Source: Acanthosoma haemorrhoidale (Eukaryota; Arthropoda; Insecta; Hemiptera; Acanthosomatidae). Taken from it: a stretch of 64,000 nucleotides of DNA. A model generated the notes under the pieces. The model had not been told where the DNA came from and made no database searches. It saw nothing but the letters and a program-made list of their open reading frames with translations. How positions within the stretch are numbered: the first letter of the stretch is position 1; every line of letters starts with the position of its first letter. Shown in pieces: positions 49,850 through 60,960 of this stretch. The translations under genes were made by a program, and so were the position numbers. Location of the stretch: positions 49,745,239 to 49,809,238 of the forward strand of contig OV884012.1 in the NCBI GenBank assembly GCA_930367205.1, given 5' to 3'.

Positions 49850-50330
49850 ATACTTTGTTTGATTATTTATACAAAATGTCTTCTTTATTGTAATCCATAT
49901 CGACGAAAATGCGCCCAGGAGTACCTGAATGACGTGTAGCCTGGGACCTAGTGATTGCTGCTCGACTAAGAAGACCGTTATCATTGTTGACACTGGAGGG
50001 CTGGACGTACCTAGAACAAAAAAATCCTCCTCGCCACTCCCACACGACGTGTCCCCAGGCAATGAGTTACCCGCGGTGCGGGCCCGTAACGACTTAAACA
50101 CAGGCCCGGGCCCCTGATAACAGGGATTAGGGCCATTGTTGTGTTGGCGGCTGTCCTTAGCACCATTGTCTTCCAGGGCTCAATGGAATTGGCCTCATTA
50201 CTGGAGTAAACTCTACCCAGCCTCGCCAGATCGGTGACTTCGGCGACGGTCACACCGGGTGAAGACACCTCGTGATCGCCAGTATTGGGGTGGTCCTCCT
50301 CCATGGCAGCTGGTAATGAACTTTGGACAA
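49850..50330 (-). CDS. Exon-like GC-rich island of unknown product
   Basis: On the minus strand three protein-like pieces follow each other in different frames. The first, from an ATG at 50302-50304, begins MEEDHPNTGDHEVSSPGV. The second contains NPCYQGPGPVFKSL and TSCGSGEEDFF. The third contains SRAAITRSQATRHS and ends GRIFVDMDYNKEDILYK before a stop near 49860. Possible splice signals exist: an acceptor TTTTTTGTTCTAG near 50010, a donor CAG|GTACTC near 49925, and ATTACCAG before the first piece. The frame changes could reflect introns, frameshift decay or chance. I recognise no family, so no function is given. GC-rich regulatory DNA is an alternative. Confidence 0.25.
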
Positions 50331-51969
50331 GTACGTCTAATTTCTCATCATGACTTTTAGCCTGTTTATTTTTGGTGGGATCTAAAATACGAGTAGGTTA
50401 TAAGGAAGCTCATGACAGTTTCTGCCGTCCAGTTATGACCTAAAATTTTCATTTGAGACCTCAAGAAAATAATATTGTTACTAGTTTCTAAAAGAGGCGT
50501 AGGTGCCACACTTTATCGAAGGCACTCGATACGACCAGTAATGCACTAGCAATGGTATTCCTTTCCCTCAAATCTTGTGGTGGCAGCATCTTCGACACGA
50601 TGACAAGTCGGAGATCACGATGGTACTCTTGGATTGTTGAGTGGCGCTACCTAACCATAACTGATGGTTCTGAGACACTCTATCTGATATCATTGTTTGT
50701 CCAGGTTTCCCAATAAATCATTGTTTAATAGATGTACATATGTATTAAATACAGCATGCTAAGATAACATATGTATAATAGATAATTAAATAGTTGCCCT
50801 CACGTTTAGGTGAGCTCTTAGATGTTGTCTTCTGAAAACTAAAATTAATCGGAGACAAACAAACTTATTCGATGAAAGTTGAAGCAATAAATATAATAAA
50901 TAAAAAATAAATCTTCCGTATCTGTACAATAAATACAATCTATATTTTGGAGAGAGTAAACCTCTCTCTATCTTAAGTATAGTAAAAATAATAAACTCAA
51001 CACCGTGTTGACCCTATTGGCTACTCACTTAATTAATGGTCAGTTGTCATGGATTACACGCTCAATATTTTTTATCATGTTACTTTTAATTAAAGATGAA
51101 ACCTTAGCTATACCAAAAACGTTTCTGGTAATAAACAATATTGTGGAAAGACCCAAGAGTATTTATTGAAACATATCCATCCACAACATGGCACAGGACA
51201 AATAATATATCTATACTTTGCAGGATATATAAGTTTAAAATTGTTTGGTTTAGGTGACACAGAAATGACCATGCGTGCCGATTTTAAAGTAATGTCACTA
51301 TTAAGTAACACAGGGTATATTTGGAAATTTAAGAATTTGACGTTTTCGCGCCGGCAGGCCTGTGTAATAATCTATACGTCATTCCCTTTATTAGTTCTGT
51401 CTGGCTGCCTGCTTCCTATGCTTTTCCTCCCGATCTCCAAGTTGGGCCGGCTAGCTATAGGCAGGTTCTTTGTTGATTTACTGAGTGGAAACGTCTTTGG
51501 TTGAGTCAAGCCAAAATTCACATTGGATGCCTCCATCATTTTATATCAACCTAACCATATCCCTACTTCCTCATTCCTCATTTTCTTCTAACAGCTGCAT
51601 TTCAACCCTTTCGTAGTATACTTTACCAGATACATCAAAGCTCTCCTTATCATAAACTATTCTATTTTCAACTATTATTATGGCCTGATTGCGTTAACTC
51701 TCAACCTCCCATCCGGACTCAGCTATGATGGTCCTATAAAAAATATGAAGGCATGGGCACCTCAATTTATCCACATTATTTACAGCTGTGTATATGTCGT
51801 AGGGGTTTCCAGCACGCTATGACTGCAGCAGAACATGCACGGTACTCCAACTGGGTCAGGGTGTAAGAGACACTCGGGTAAGACGGAAAAAATATAAACA
51901 TAAGGGGAGAGACGGAGGAGGACGTTGGTGAGACATAAAGCTGGTGGCTTCGTGACAGCACGTCATAGC
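50331..51969. other. AT-rich stretch, nothing recognised
   Basis: A 112-codon plus frame at 51166-51504 shows hydrophobic runs but no known domain; a GC-richer patch lies at 51345-51480. Nothing else seen. Confidence 0.3.
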
Positions 51970-52200
51970 AGCTAACTGCCTCGGGCCTGTGCGGACCGTA
52001 GCTGAGCGGGTGAATAATCCATCCGGCCTAATGCAGGGATGGCCACTGAATAAAACAGATCCTACTGGAGGCCTCGTCGGCCAATTTTACGAGGGGGTTC
52101 ATAAGGTATACAGAACCGCGCTGCAGGGAATGTGGAAAACTGCAAAAGGGACAGAGAGCACGACAGGAGAGAAGCCGAGAAAATTAGTTTTCAAAGTTTA
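51970..52200. promoter_or_regulatory. GC-rich island with bicoid/otd-type site
   Basis: Contains TAATCC (52015-52020), typical of K50 homeodomain proteins, and a TTTTACGAGG phrase near 52086. No recognised frame. Candidate enhancer. Confidence 0.25.
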
Positions 52201-53039
52201 ATAGGTGGTTTTCTAAAGGTGGATAAAAAAACAAACTCTAGACTAGTATTTTTTTTCCTTTTTAAACTTAGCTCCCGTATGAAGAAACATCTAGTCCTCA
52301 AAGTGAGTTTCTCCAGGAAGGTTGTAAAGAATTTAACGGAAAGCGACCGCCCATGCCCCCTTAATCTTGACGCGTACTGAACCAAAAATGGAAAACAGGG
52401 AATAACAATGTGGTGTTACTACTTGAAGTTTTAAAAGGAACACATTCTTAATATAGAAAATATAATCTGATGTGTCAGCAGTCTTGTGCGGGGACTACTG
52501 CACCCAACTCTGTGATCAAAACAGATCAGGGAAGTCGAAATGGTATAAAAACGTAATCAACTATTTATTTGCCCAAAACCACAAATAGTACAATATTGTT
52601 AATACATTACTATAGCTTTCTTTGATACACTTTGACTCCATTTTAAACAGAATTCTGTTACTACTGTGAATTCCAGAAAGTTAAATAATTATTAACGGCT
52701 TATGAACGCAATGGAGAAATATTGGCGTTGACATACGCGCTGAATCATTGAATATTTAAAAAAAAAAATTCTAAAATTGAATGAGAGGGGAATAAGAGAA
52801 TGTTTCCTCCAACATATCTTCATTCACGGATTACAAAAATTATTGGCATGCCTTCAAACCGAAATAAATGCAATGGAAGACCGTACCTTTCCAATTGTCT
52901 TCTGACTGTTTTAAATATATTTTATTTCATGATATGCATATCAGAAAACTGGAATACTGGAGAGTGCTTTTTCGGAATATTCTGAACCACAATCTCACTC
53001 ATACATACCTAAGCCAAAAAAGAAAAAAATAATGTCTGA
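52201..53039. other. AT-rich stretch, nothing recognised
   Basis: No gene or repeat family found. Confidence 0.35.
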
Positions 53040-53410
53040 GGGTGGACAGGCCGTAGGGAACCTTTAAAAAATCTAACGGCCTCCTCTACTATTCATTTAA
53101 TGGTGGACACGTGCCCAATGTGAGGCAGGAAGACTGGATTTTATTTTCGACACGTCCGAAGCCTCCTCGGGCTTAAATATTTGATTGATTCGAGAGCAGA
53201 CATAGAGAGAGGGGGAGAGAGAGAGAGAGAGAAAGCCGGCTAGAGAGTAGAGAGGAGCTAGGGATCCGGTAATCCAGCAGTTTGCCTGCTAGGGATTAGC
53301 ATCACTTATTCAGGGCGATTTGATCTAATTGAGCCTGGATCAAGTCGGCCTAAGCTCATCCTCTCGGATCACTGGACCAGCACAAACCCTCCTGGGTCAT
53401 AATGGACCGT
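53040..53410. promoter_or_regulatory. GC-rich island with GAGA tract and K50 homeodomain sites
   Basis: Contains CACGTG (53108-53113), TGATTGAT (53182-53189, Exd/Hox-type), a GA-repeat of about 30 bases (53203-53234, a GAGA-factor type tract), TAATCC (53270-53275) and GGATTA (53293-53298). No exon-like frame. The combination is typical of arthropod regulatory DNA, but function is inferred. Confidence 0.35.
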
Positions 53411-54191
53411 CACAACTGATGCCCTTTTATTATCTAGTGGCTAATAGTAAATTAATAGAAAGCTAAACTCTAGCTGTTTATTTACAAATCAAAAGCGGAA
53501 AGAATAAGAAAGAGTAATTTTTAAATTTTCGAAAGAGAAATAGGTCTGGCTAGATCAAATTTCCAAGAAGCCCAAAGGAATTGGAGGTGCAGGAAAATCC
53601 TGGAAAAAGAACGAATGGAAGCGAGACATAAAGCGAGTGGAAGAATTTACCAGGAACAGCGGCGCCGGTGAGGTTTTCGTAGAAGCCATACCTTCCAAGA
53701 TTAAAAAACTAATGAATCCTTAAAAAGGACAAAGTAAAGTAGATCAAAAAGCCCATTTAATTAGTCAGTTGTTTTGAATCCAGGAAAGTTGGCCAAATGA
53801 TATTACTTAGTGAACCAAACAGAACATTTGGTGGCATCTTTCTGTCAATAAAACAAAGGGAATATGAAAAAGGGATTGATTGATGTTTTAATGTAATGTT
53901 TAGTTATTTCGTCAATTATTTGCTTGGCGCTTTCGACCAAGTAAACACAATAGATCTCTGAGAGTTGTCAGAGACTTATATGATGTAGTGGTTTTTACCT
54001 CTAATGAAATAAAATTTTAATACTATTAGTATACCCCTGCCTTTCAAACGGATTCTTCAAAGTCCACTGTGGTTCGGAATATTCCAACAACGATCCCATA
54101 AAAGCAGGAGTTCTACAGGGCAATGTTGTCCTCTCTACTTCAAATACCTATTTGGCGACATCTGCAGATGACATGGAGCCCTGTCATCAAC
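53411..54191. other. AT-rich stretch with a small protein-like patch
   Basis: Between 53562 and 53723 a plus frame contains GGAGKSWKKNEWKRDIKR and ends IKKLMNP before TAA. Composition is protein-like. It vaguely recalls a repetitive insect transposon-linked protein segment, but I cannot name it with confidence. Nothing else recognised. Confidence 0.25.
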
Positions 54192-54530
54192 AGTTAAATA
54201 ATCTTTACAGAGGAGAGTCTTTTAAAAGAAAAGCTTTATTATGAAGTACATGGAAAACACTGGTATATACAAATAAGAGTTATGATTACTACATACTGGG
54301 TCGGGGAGGTGTTTAGCGACTAGTGTCTGGGAAACAAGTGTTGACTGGAACTAAAGCTGAGTCATGAGTGAATATGAGAAGGAAGGGTTTCAGGGTGTGG
54401 TTGCTTACTAAAAAAATAACAAGAACCACCAGTGACTTCCATGAAGTCCCGAGGCAGGTATACACTAGAAAGGGCTTTTAGGAGCTTATATATAATATTG
54501 GGATTACAATATTCTTAGCATTATATAACT
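54192..54530 (-). repeat. Solo LTR, family D, copy 2
   Basis: A 339-bp unit with the same AGTTAAATAA...TTATATAACT ends and the same interior landmarks as the 43.5-kb copy (GAAAAGCTTTATTATGAAGT, GGTTGCTTACT, CACGAGGCAGGTATAC-like phrase, AATATTCTTAGCATTATATA). It is flanked by AAC on both sides (54189-54191 and 54531-54533), shorter than the 4-bp duplication usual for gypsy-like elements, so this may be chance. No internal region is present. Confidence 0.6.
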
Positions 54531-55019
54531 AACGATGGCCACACCGTTCGGATCCCTAGCAACGTTGGGGGAACACTGGCGTTTGTTAGTTTGCTTTAAA
54601 GAGTAAATATTTATATGATGAGAACATTAATTCGAAATCTTATTAAACATGATAGCCATATTTTTAGTTCCTTTTCACAAGATAATTAATCCATCGTACT
54701 TATTCTTCCATGGAATTAGCAATATTTTAAATGTCATCTGTCAGGTCATGGAAGTAAAACTGCTGAAACAAACCCGTGTTGCTAGGTCGAACAGGGATAG
54801 GACAATGATAAAAACAGACAAACTTGTATTCTAGAAAAGAGTTTCTGGTGTTAAAAAAACTGAACGGATTGCAATTTTAATGCTAAACACATCTCAAAAT
54901 GCCAGTTATCTGCAGATATCCACCCGTACGAAAATCCCTTCTCAGCAATGATAGGTGTCCTCAAGGATCCCCTATGAGTCACGGACATTTAGTTTAATAA
55001 ATAATGGCGGATAGCTGTA
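54531..55019. other. AT-rich stretch, nothing recognised
   Basis: No gene or repeat family found. Confidence 0.35.
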
Positions 55020-55200
55020 AAGGAGCTTGTGAAATATGGCCTTGTCCAAATCCTCAGGGGGTCGGTCCTCCCTCCGCAGGATCTGTTCAATAATAAAGGA
55101 CCTGACGATCGAGTGGTCTTCAGCTTTCAGTGCCGCACCTGTGCGTAAACATGCTGAAGGGTAGGCAATCGGATTGAGGTACTTCCGATCTTAGTTGAGT
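55020..55200. promoter_or_regulatory. Small GC-richer island
   Basis: Balanced block with GTAAACA near 55144 and GC-rich pieces. Weak candidate regulatory element. Confidence 0.2.
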
Positions 55201-56129
55201 CAAAATGGTTCATCATAAATTTATCTTTCAAAAATCAGCCAAAAATAAAAAAGCGCCAAAAGTATTTTATTGGTTATTTTGTGTTCTTCGTTGGCATTTA
55301 TTGAAACTAATATTATTGCATCTACTAGTGCTATTTATTTTTCATAGCTTCTACAAAACCAATAGTTGTAAAATAACTGTTATGATATAGTTTCACATTC
55401 GACCCCAAATGCTTAGTTAAAATAATAAACATTCTTTTAGGATACTAAGAAATCAAGTACGCCGTAATATGTGCATAGTGGGCCAAGGAGTACTTGTACC
55501 AAGCGACGTCGCAGATTCGTTCATCGTGTCAAAATTGAACTATCGCACTTCGTCTTTTAAAAAGCAATTTTGCTGACCACATTTCTATATTTTCTAAGTG
55601 CCGTAACAATAGCAATACTAATAAGCACTAACGGACGTTAAGTAAGCCATAATGTGTAAATTTGTATTGCTCTAAAATTGATGTCATAGGCCATAAGTTG
55701 GTAACCTCTGCGGCTTCATTCAGGCAAATTTTAATATTTGGAATGCAAGCATTCGGATTGCAAGTACTTTATTCTTCAGATACCAGCCCTTCTACGACTC
55801 AATGAACATTGGTACTTAATTACATCCACTAATCTCACGTCATTAGTGAAGATCTTTGAATCGTCGTATCTTTCCAGCCACCACGACTGTTATTTTAGTT
55901 AATAAAATACTCTTTAATAAAAAATTATATTAAATCTTTACAAAAGCTGCTGGCATTCTTCATCCGCAATTTCATTTATCTTTTAATAAACTCATTAAAG
56001 TCAAAATGGGTATTATTTCTTAAACGAATTCCCATATAATAAATATTCGTGCATGTATCATTCGTCGAATGAATACTCCAGGGAACCGTAATATATAATA
56101 CAATTCCACGCAGGAAAATTTTTCTATGT
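55201..56129. other. AT-rich stretch, nothing recognised
   Basis: No gene or repeat family found. Confidence 0.35.
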
Positions 56130-56350
56130 TATCCCGAGGAAGTATCCCGGTGTGCCGGAGCAGGCAGAGTAGCTTCATTAATATTGCAGGCTGCTAAGAC
56201 ACTGACACAAGTGTGACCCAGGGCTGAGATTTCCTTTTTTTGAAATAGGAGCCTATATGGATTATATAGTGGCCCTGCGGGACTCCCTGATAGATGTAAT
56301 CGAACCTTCCTTCCAGGAACTGTATGCACCCTCCGAGTGCATGGTTGCAT
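56130..56350. promoter_or_regulatory. Small GC-richer island
   Basis: Balanced block with a 73-codon minus frame lacking a known domain. Weak candidate regulatory element or unrecognised exon. Confidence 0.2.
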
Positions 56351-57439
56351 AATTCAACCTGTTCTAGACATTTCTCGAATCAAGAAGGTTGCATAATGAA
56401 GGTGTTTTCAGGATGTCTTTTTTTTTTGCACCGTAATTTCAGGGAAAAAATGTATGAGGCCAAATTTGAATGGGCCCTAAGGGAAATTCAACAGTACACT
56501 TTTCCACCCAACAATGAACGTCACAATTGAATATTAAATATAAAACAAAGTTAATTTAAATAAAAGCACATACATTTACAAATCATGAATTTATTTAACT
56601 TCATTTGATAAAGCACGGTTTCTCAACTGTTTCGTCACGCAAAAATTCAGTCATGCTATACAAACAAACAGTTCATTAAAATAAACAAAGATACGAATAA
56701 AATTATAAAATAATGGCCTCACGTTAAGAATTCAAGAATTAAGAAAGGCGTCTATGCTCAATATAACCAATTAATTAATAATTGATTATACTTAATACTG
56801 TTAGTAGTTAGTAGCATATAAACAATTAGCATCATTTAAACAATTAAAAAAACACGTTAACACATTTTTATAAAATATATTTGTCGACCTGGGTTCGATT
56901 CATGAAGCTCAGGTGCTTCATTTTTATATTAAGGCCTTTAAAGCTTTTGCCCGACCACATCACGATGGAAAACGTGTTGTTTACCTATAGGTTGTCACCC
57001 TTTTCTAACCTTGGCAATAGGTGGTAATTTTATGGTGAAATAAAATTATTTCCGGAGACAAGGATCCAATCGGCGGGAGTGCGGTAGTTAAACTTTCCAC
57101 CACACTTGGTCCCACGGTAACACTTCTGAACTATCTCTCTTGATTATAAATAGCTAATATTTATTCATAATTCTATAATATAGATTGTTACTTTCTTTAT
57201 TACTTTTAAAGATGTTGGTATACGGAGTAATACAAACTCGCGACATTTGTATATTGTATTTATATTATGGTAGAAAAAAAAAGTGGAGTCTCTTCTATTG
57301 TAACTTTTTGTTATTGATATGACATCATTAGTCGACGTTCCACCTATTTAGGCATTTTTGTTCTAAATATTCCTGAAATATTCACCTAACCGGACTACTA
57401 GACAAGTTATCATTATTATTTAGGCAAATATTGTCCTCT
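56351..57439. other. AT-rich stretch with an isolated B-box-like site
   Basis: GGTTCGATTCA (about 56890-56900) differs from the tRNA B box by one base, but no A box precedes it. It could be a 5'-truncated SINE. Otherwise nothing recognised. Confidence 0.25.
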
Positions 57440-57560
57440 ACATATGTTATGTTTCTTGTTCTGAATATAGTCCTGAGGATGACTGAACAGGAGAAACGTC
57501 GACTGCTGATCTCATATAAATAATATAAGATATATTTGGAGTATTTTTTTTCTGATATAA
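57440..57560 (+). repeat. Repeat with hammerhead-like core (copy 2)
   Basis: Order on plus: AGTC (57469-57472), CTGAGGA (57473-57479, fits CUGANGA), 13 bases, GAAAC (57493-57497), GTC (57498-57500), GACT (57501-57504). AGTC and GACT can pair as a 4-bp stem I. No stem II is apparent in the 13 bases between core halves, so activity is doubtful. Homologous to the minus-strand copy at 43.05 kb. Confidence 0.4.
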
Positions 57561-57733
57561 TAAAAATTGCTTTTAAATTTAATTTTCAACAGAATGAATT
57601 ATTTAAAATAATTGTTGAAACAAATAGGTCAGTTGAGAATAATATTTTTAAAGATCGCTAAGTAAAATCATTAGCTGCACGATACTAAACCTTCAATGAA
57701 ATCCTTTGAAGAAGTTTTAATGCTTTTCAGGTA

Positions 57734-57757
57734 AAAAAAAAAAAAAAAAAAAAAAAA
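57734..57757. repeat. Poly-A run
   Basis: About 24 A residues. It could be a retroelement tail, but the sequence before it matches no family seen here. Confidence 0.8.
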
Positions 57758-57779
57758 CACTTTCGAGTGTATAGAATTT

Positions 57780-58110
57780 TTTGTCTCTTCCAGACGATTC
57801 TTTGTTTCGTTTAAGAGAGATGAGGACGAAGTCAGTGAGGCGGGGCGGTTTCCATTCGGTAGCCGGATGCCTCACAGGCCTGTGGGAAGGTGCTCTAGTC
57901 CTTAAGCCGAGACAGATGGAGCTGTGATTGAGGACGCACGAGTGGCCCCGAACAGGAATTTGTCATTATTAAGTGGGCTCAGTTCTCAGGTAGCTGTCGA
58001 GTGATTTGTCAAATGTGCTTCTACCACTGGCCTCCTACCCCGAGTATGGTCCGGATCTGTCTGCAGCCAGCTGGATCTATTTTTGGGCCGATAGATCCTG
58101 TCTGAAAGGA
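57780..58110. promoter_or_regulatory. GC-rich island
   Basis: GC-rich block with TTAAGTGGG (NK-type site), TGATTTGTCA (Pbx/Meis-like) and CTATTTTTGG (MEF2/SRF-like). No recognised frame. Candidate enhancer by motif content. Confidence 0.3.
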
Positions 58111-58287
58111 ATATGGCTCACATTTCAGTGAGGAAAGAAAGAGGGATGAGGGTAGGTTTCCACATCATTCCTTAAGAATATTCTTTACTATAGTATCATA
58201 TAGTATCATATGTAAAAAAAGTAGGAAGAATGCGATAGTAATTATGATAGATCCTCCCAACCATTACTCTTGCGCTTCTCCTCTTCT

Positions 58288-58655
58288 TATAGCTGACATA
58301 CTTCGTGACCTGCTATAAACGCGTGACAGTGGGAGTCCTGGCAATGGCCAGTTTCTCCAATCATGTCCTGAGCGTCTGTGGCTCTCGCGCTCTTGGTCAG
58401 CCTCCACTGGCTAGTATCCGGTGACGCGGCTGACGGAGGAGCGTGGGGGACTTCCCAAGACTCCGCTTTCTCTTCGCGGTGGATTTGGGGGGTCTCTGGG
58501 CTGTCTGTAAATATTGTATGAATGAGCGAGTGAATGATGAACTGTAAATATGGTACGAATGAGAGCATTTATCTTAATTACTTATTGCCTTATAAAAGGC
58601 AGATTGTAATTTTAGCACAATAAAGGATTATATATATATATATATAGCTGACATA
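58288..58655 (+). mobile_element. LINE family B 3' UTR insertion with 15-bp TSD
   Basis: The insertion (58303-58640) starts at TCGTGACCTGC and ends with AATAAAGGA followed by a short TA repeat (58628-58640). It is flanked by exact copies of TATAGCTGACATACT at 58288-58302 and 58641-58655. It is the only plus-strand B copy in the window. Confidence 0.9.
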
Positions 58656-60439
58656 CTGCGATACCTTGTATTCTACCTTGACAAAAGATTAACCCGGAAC
58701 CCTTACACTAGTCATAACTCAACATATGGTTTTGACAACAGTTATAGACTGCTCAACAGGAAAATTCCCACCTCACACTAGAAAAATAAATACTCGCATT
58801 CACTAAAATCTCGTACGTCAATATGACTTGGACGTTAGGGATCAGCAAAACAAAAGCTTATCCCTCAATCCAACCAATCCAACAGTATCCATTTAAATCA
58901 AAAATTATTAAATAAGAAAAGTAGAGGCCAACTCAAAGAGCGCTGCGAAACTTCAGGTTGCAACGTAGAACTTTTGCAAATTCGTAGCAGCAAACGCAGC
59001 TTCCATTATTTTGCCTCTACCATACTTTCCCTATACAAAATATTACTTTTCAGTTGTAAGATGACGTTATCTTATATGAAAAAACGTAATGTAGATGATA
59101 CTTGTAAAGCTACATGACCTCAAGCGAGGTCATCCATAGGTGTATTGCCTTGCCTAATAAAAATTGCGAATACAAACGGTATACATGTTATATGGGGATA
59201 ATGCTTTTGTTCTGTTTGCCATGCCCAGGTTCACACCTCTGCTGTAAAGGCTCACTACACGGCCCAAGGAGTCCCCTTACTCCTCGTAAATAAACACTTT
59301 ATTGAGCCACATAAGAGCCCACGGCATCAACTATAAAGTCTCAAAATTTACAGTTCCCAATGAAACATCCGACATTAGGGTCGTTTGCTATGTTGCTCGG
59401 ACCGGCCGACTCTACACACCTACAATATAAAAACCTCTAAGTATCAATGAGGTTTCTTTTTATGCAAATGCTCTTAAGGTAGACGAGAGAGCTTGTGTAA
59501 TCTACACAAGGTCTGTGTTTACGATTATTTATTTTGAAAGGTCGTTAAATGTTCGAAAGAGGTTTAAGATTTTCGATCATAATATGTTTATGGCGTGGCT
59601 ACTGCCGTTGTTTAGGAAGCAGGAAACTAAACTGGTCCGTGGAAAGATTCATCGCATATAATCACAATCTAGAAAATGTTTGGTGTAGAAATGTCACACT
59701 GCATCATGTGTTTTTTAGACGTGTTTCGAGACCACTTTTCCTTTTCTTCCTTCAAAACATGTTGAAGTACAATTCAAACAATTCACACTTCAAAACCCCA
59801 TTATTTTGACATATTTTAATTGTTACTTAGGTATATGGTTACTTAGGTACTGTTACATTCATGGTTGGTTGATCCATACATTTACACTACTAATAGGTTT
59901 AGTCCTGCTATGCCAACAATCTTGATAGCGATGAAATTAAATCACCTACTTTGACTACAAAGTTATTAATACGAACCTCTCTCACTTATTATTTAAATGA
60001 AATACTAGAAGATATGACAAATTGACAAAGTTGACAGAGTGGCTTAACGTAAATAATTATTGTTAGTTTATAGATCTGGTTACCACTTTTTTAGGGTTAT
60101 TAATTAGAAAATTTTCATCCACTTTGGTTAATTACAAAAATTTCATTTTGGCAAAACAGTAAGTGTAGCTTATAAATTACATTTTATTTAAATATCCCAT
60201 GTTACAGTTATAATTTTGAAGAAGCTCTACTGGACATACTAACTGCAAATGTTGTCAATTTTTTTGTTTTCATTAGTAGTTATATTTAATTAATAATTTG
60301 TTAAATAAACAGAATTATTCCCTTCAGTTCATTAATTACTGAAGGTTCAGAAGCCAACTGCTACAAATAATTTCGAATCCTCGTTTATCATATTTCGATT
60401 GAAGACGAAAGATTAGTTTTTTTTTATTAATGGTTTATT
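58656..60439. other. AT-rich stretch, nothing recognised
   Basis: An 86-codon plus frame at 59549-59809 has no known domain. No repeat family found. Confidence 0.35.
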
Positions 60440-60960
60440 GGAGTGTACCTTTCGTAATGATGTTGACTAGCAGGCAGATGGTGGAGCCTTGAGTGGGTAA
60501 AATTGAAAATGATGAAAAAATGGCGGAGGGGATAAAAAAACAACAAGAACCATAAATTGAATTATCAAAGAAGTGATGACGTCCACTTGGCCGACAACAT
60601 AAATAAGCCGCTAATTGCCGGTTGGGGAGGATCAAGAGGCGAGATCGGGGGCCGGTGGGAAAGACCGGCCAGGCTCGCTCCACAGATCAGATCTTTATGA
60701 GGCATTGTCCGAGTGGTGAGCGATGGCCGTTCAGCAGATCCCATCGCCTCCATTATAAACAAACACAGCTCTCTTTCGCTTATCCGGCATCCTCTTACAT
60801 CTTGGCCTCCATCTATTGAATTATATTGCCATGGAACCTTGGAGGCCGCCGATGCAAAAGGTCCATCTCGTGCCAGGAATCGGCAAAAGAGAATCCTTTA
60901 ATCGCTGAGCCGTGGAAGTTTCAATATCGAGATGGCCGCTTTAAGGTATATAGGCCAAAA
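60440..60960. promoter_or_regulatory. Large GC-rich island with CRE-like and Fox sites
   Basis: Contains TGACGT (60577-60582), GCTAATTGCC, CTTTATGAGG and ATAAACAAACA (60755-60765, a strong Fox-type site). Several frames are open on both strands, none recognised. Candidate enhancer by motif content. Confidence 0.35.

Noticed and set aside
51120..51200. Zinc-finger-like run YCGKTQEYLLKHIHPQH
   Set aside because: Only one cysteine is present and no second finger or extended frame supports it.
56889..56900. tRNA gene from a B-box match
   Set aside because: No A box, no cloverleaf stems and no anticodon arm can be drawn.
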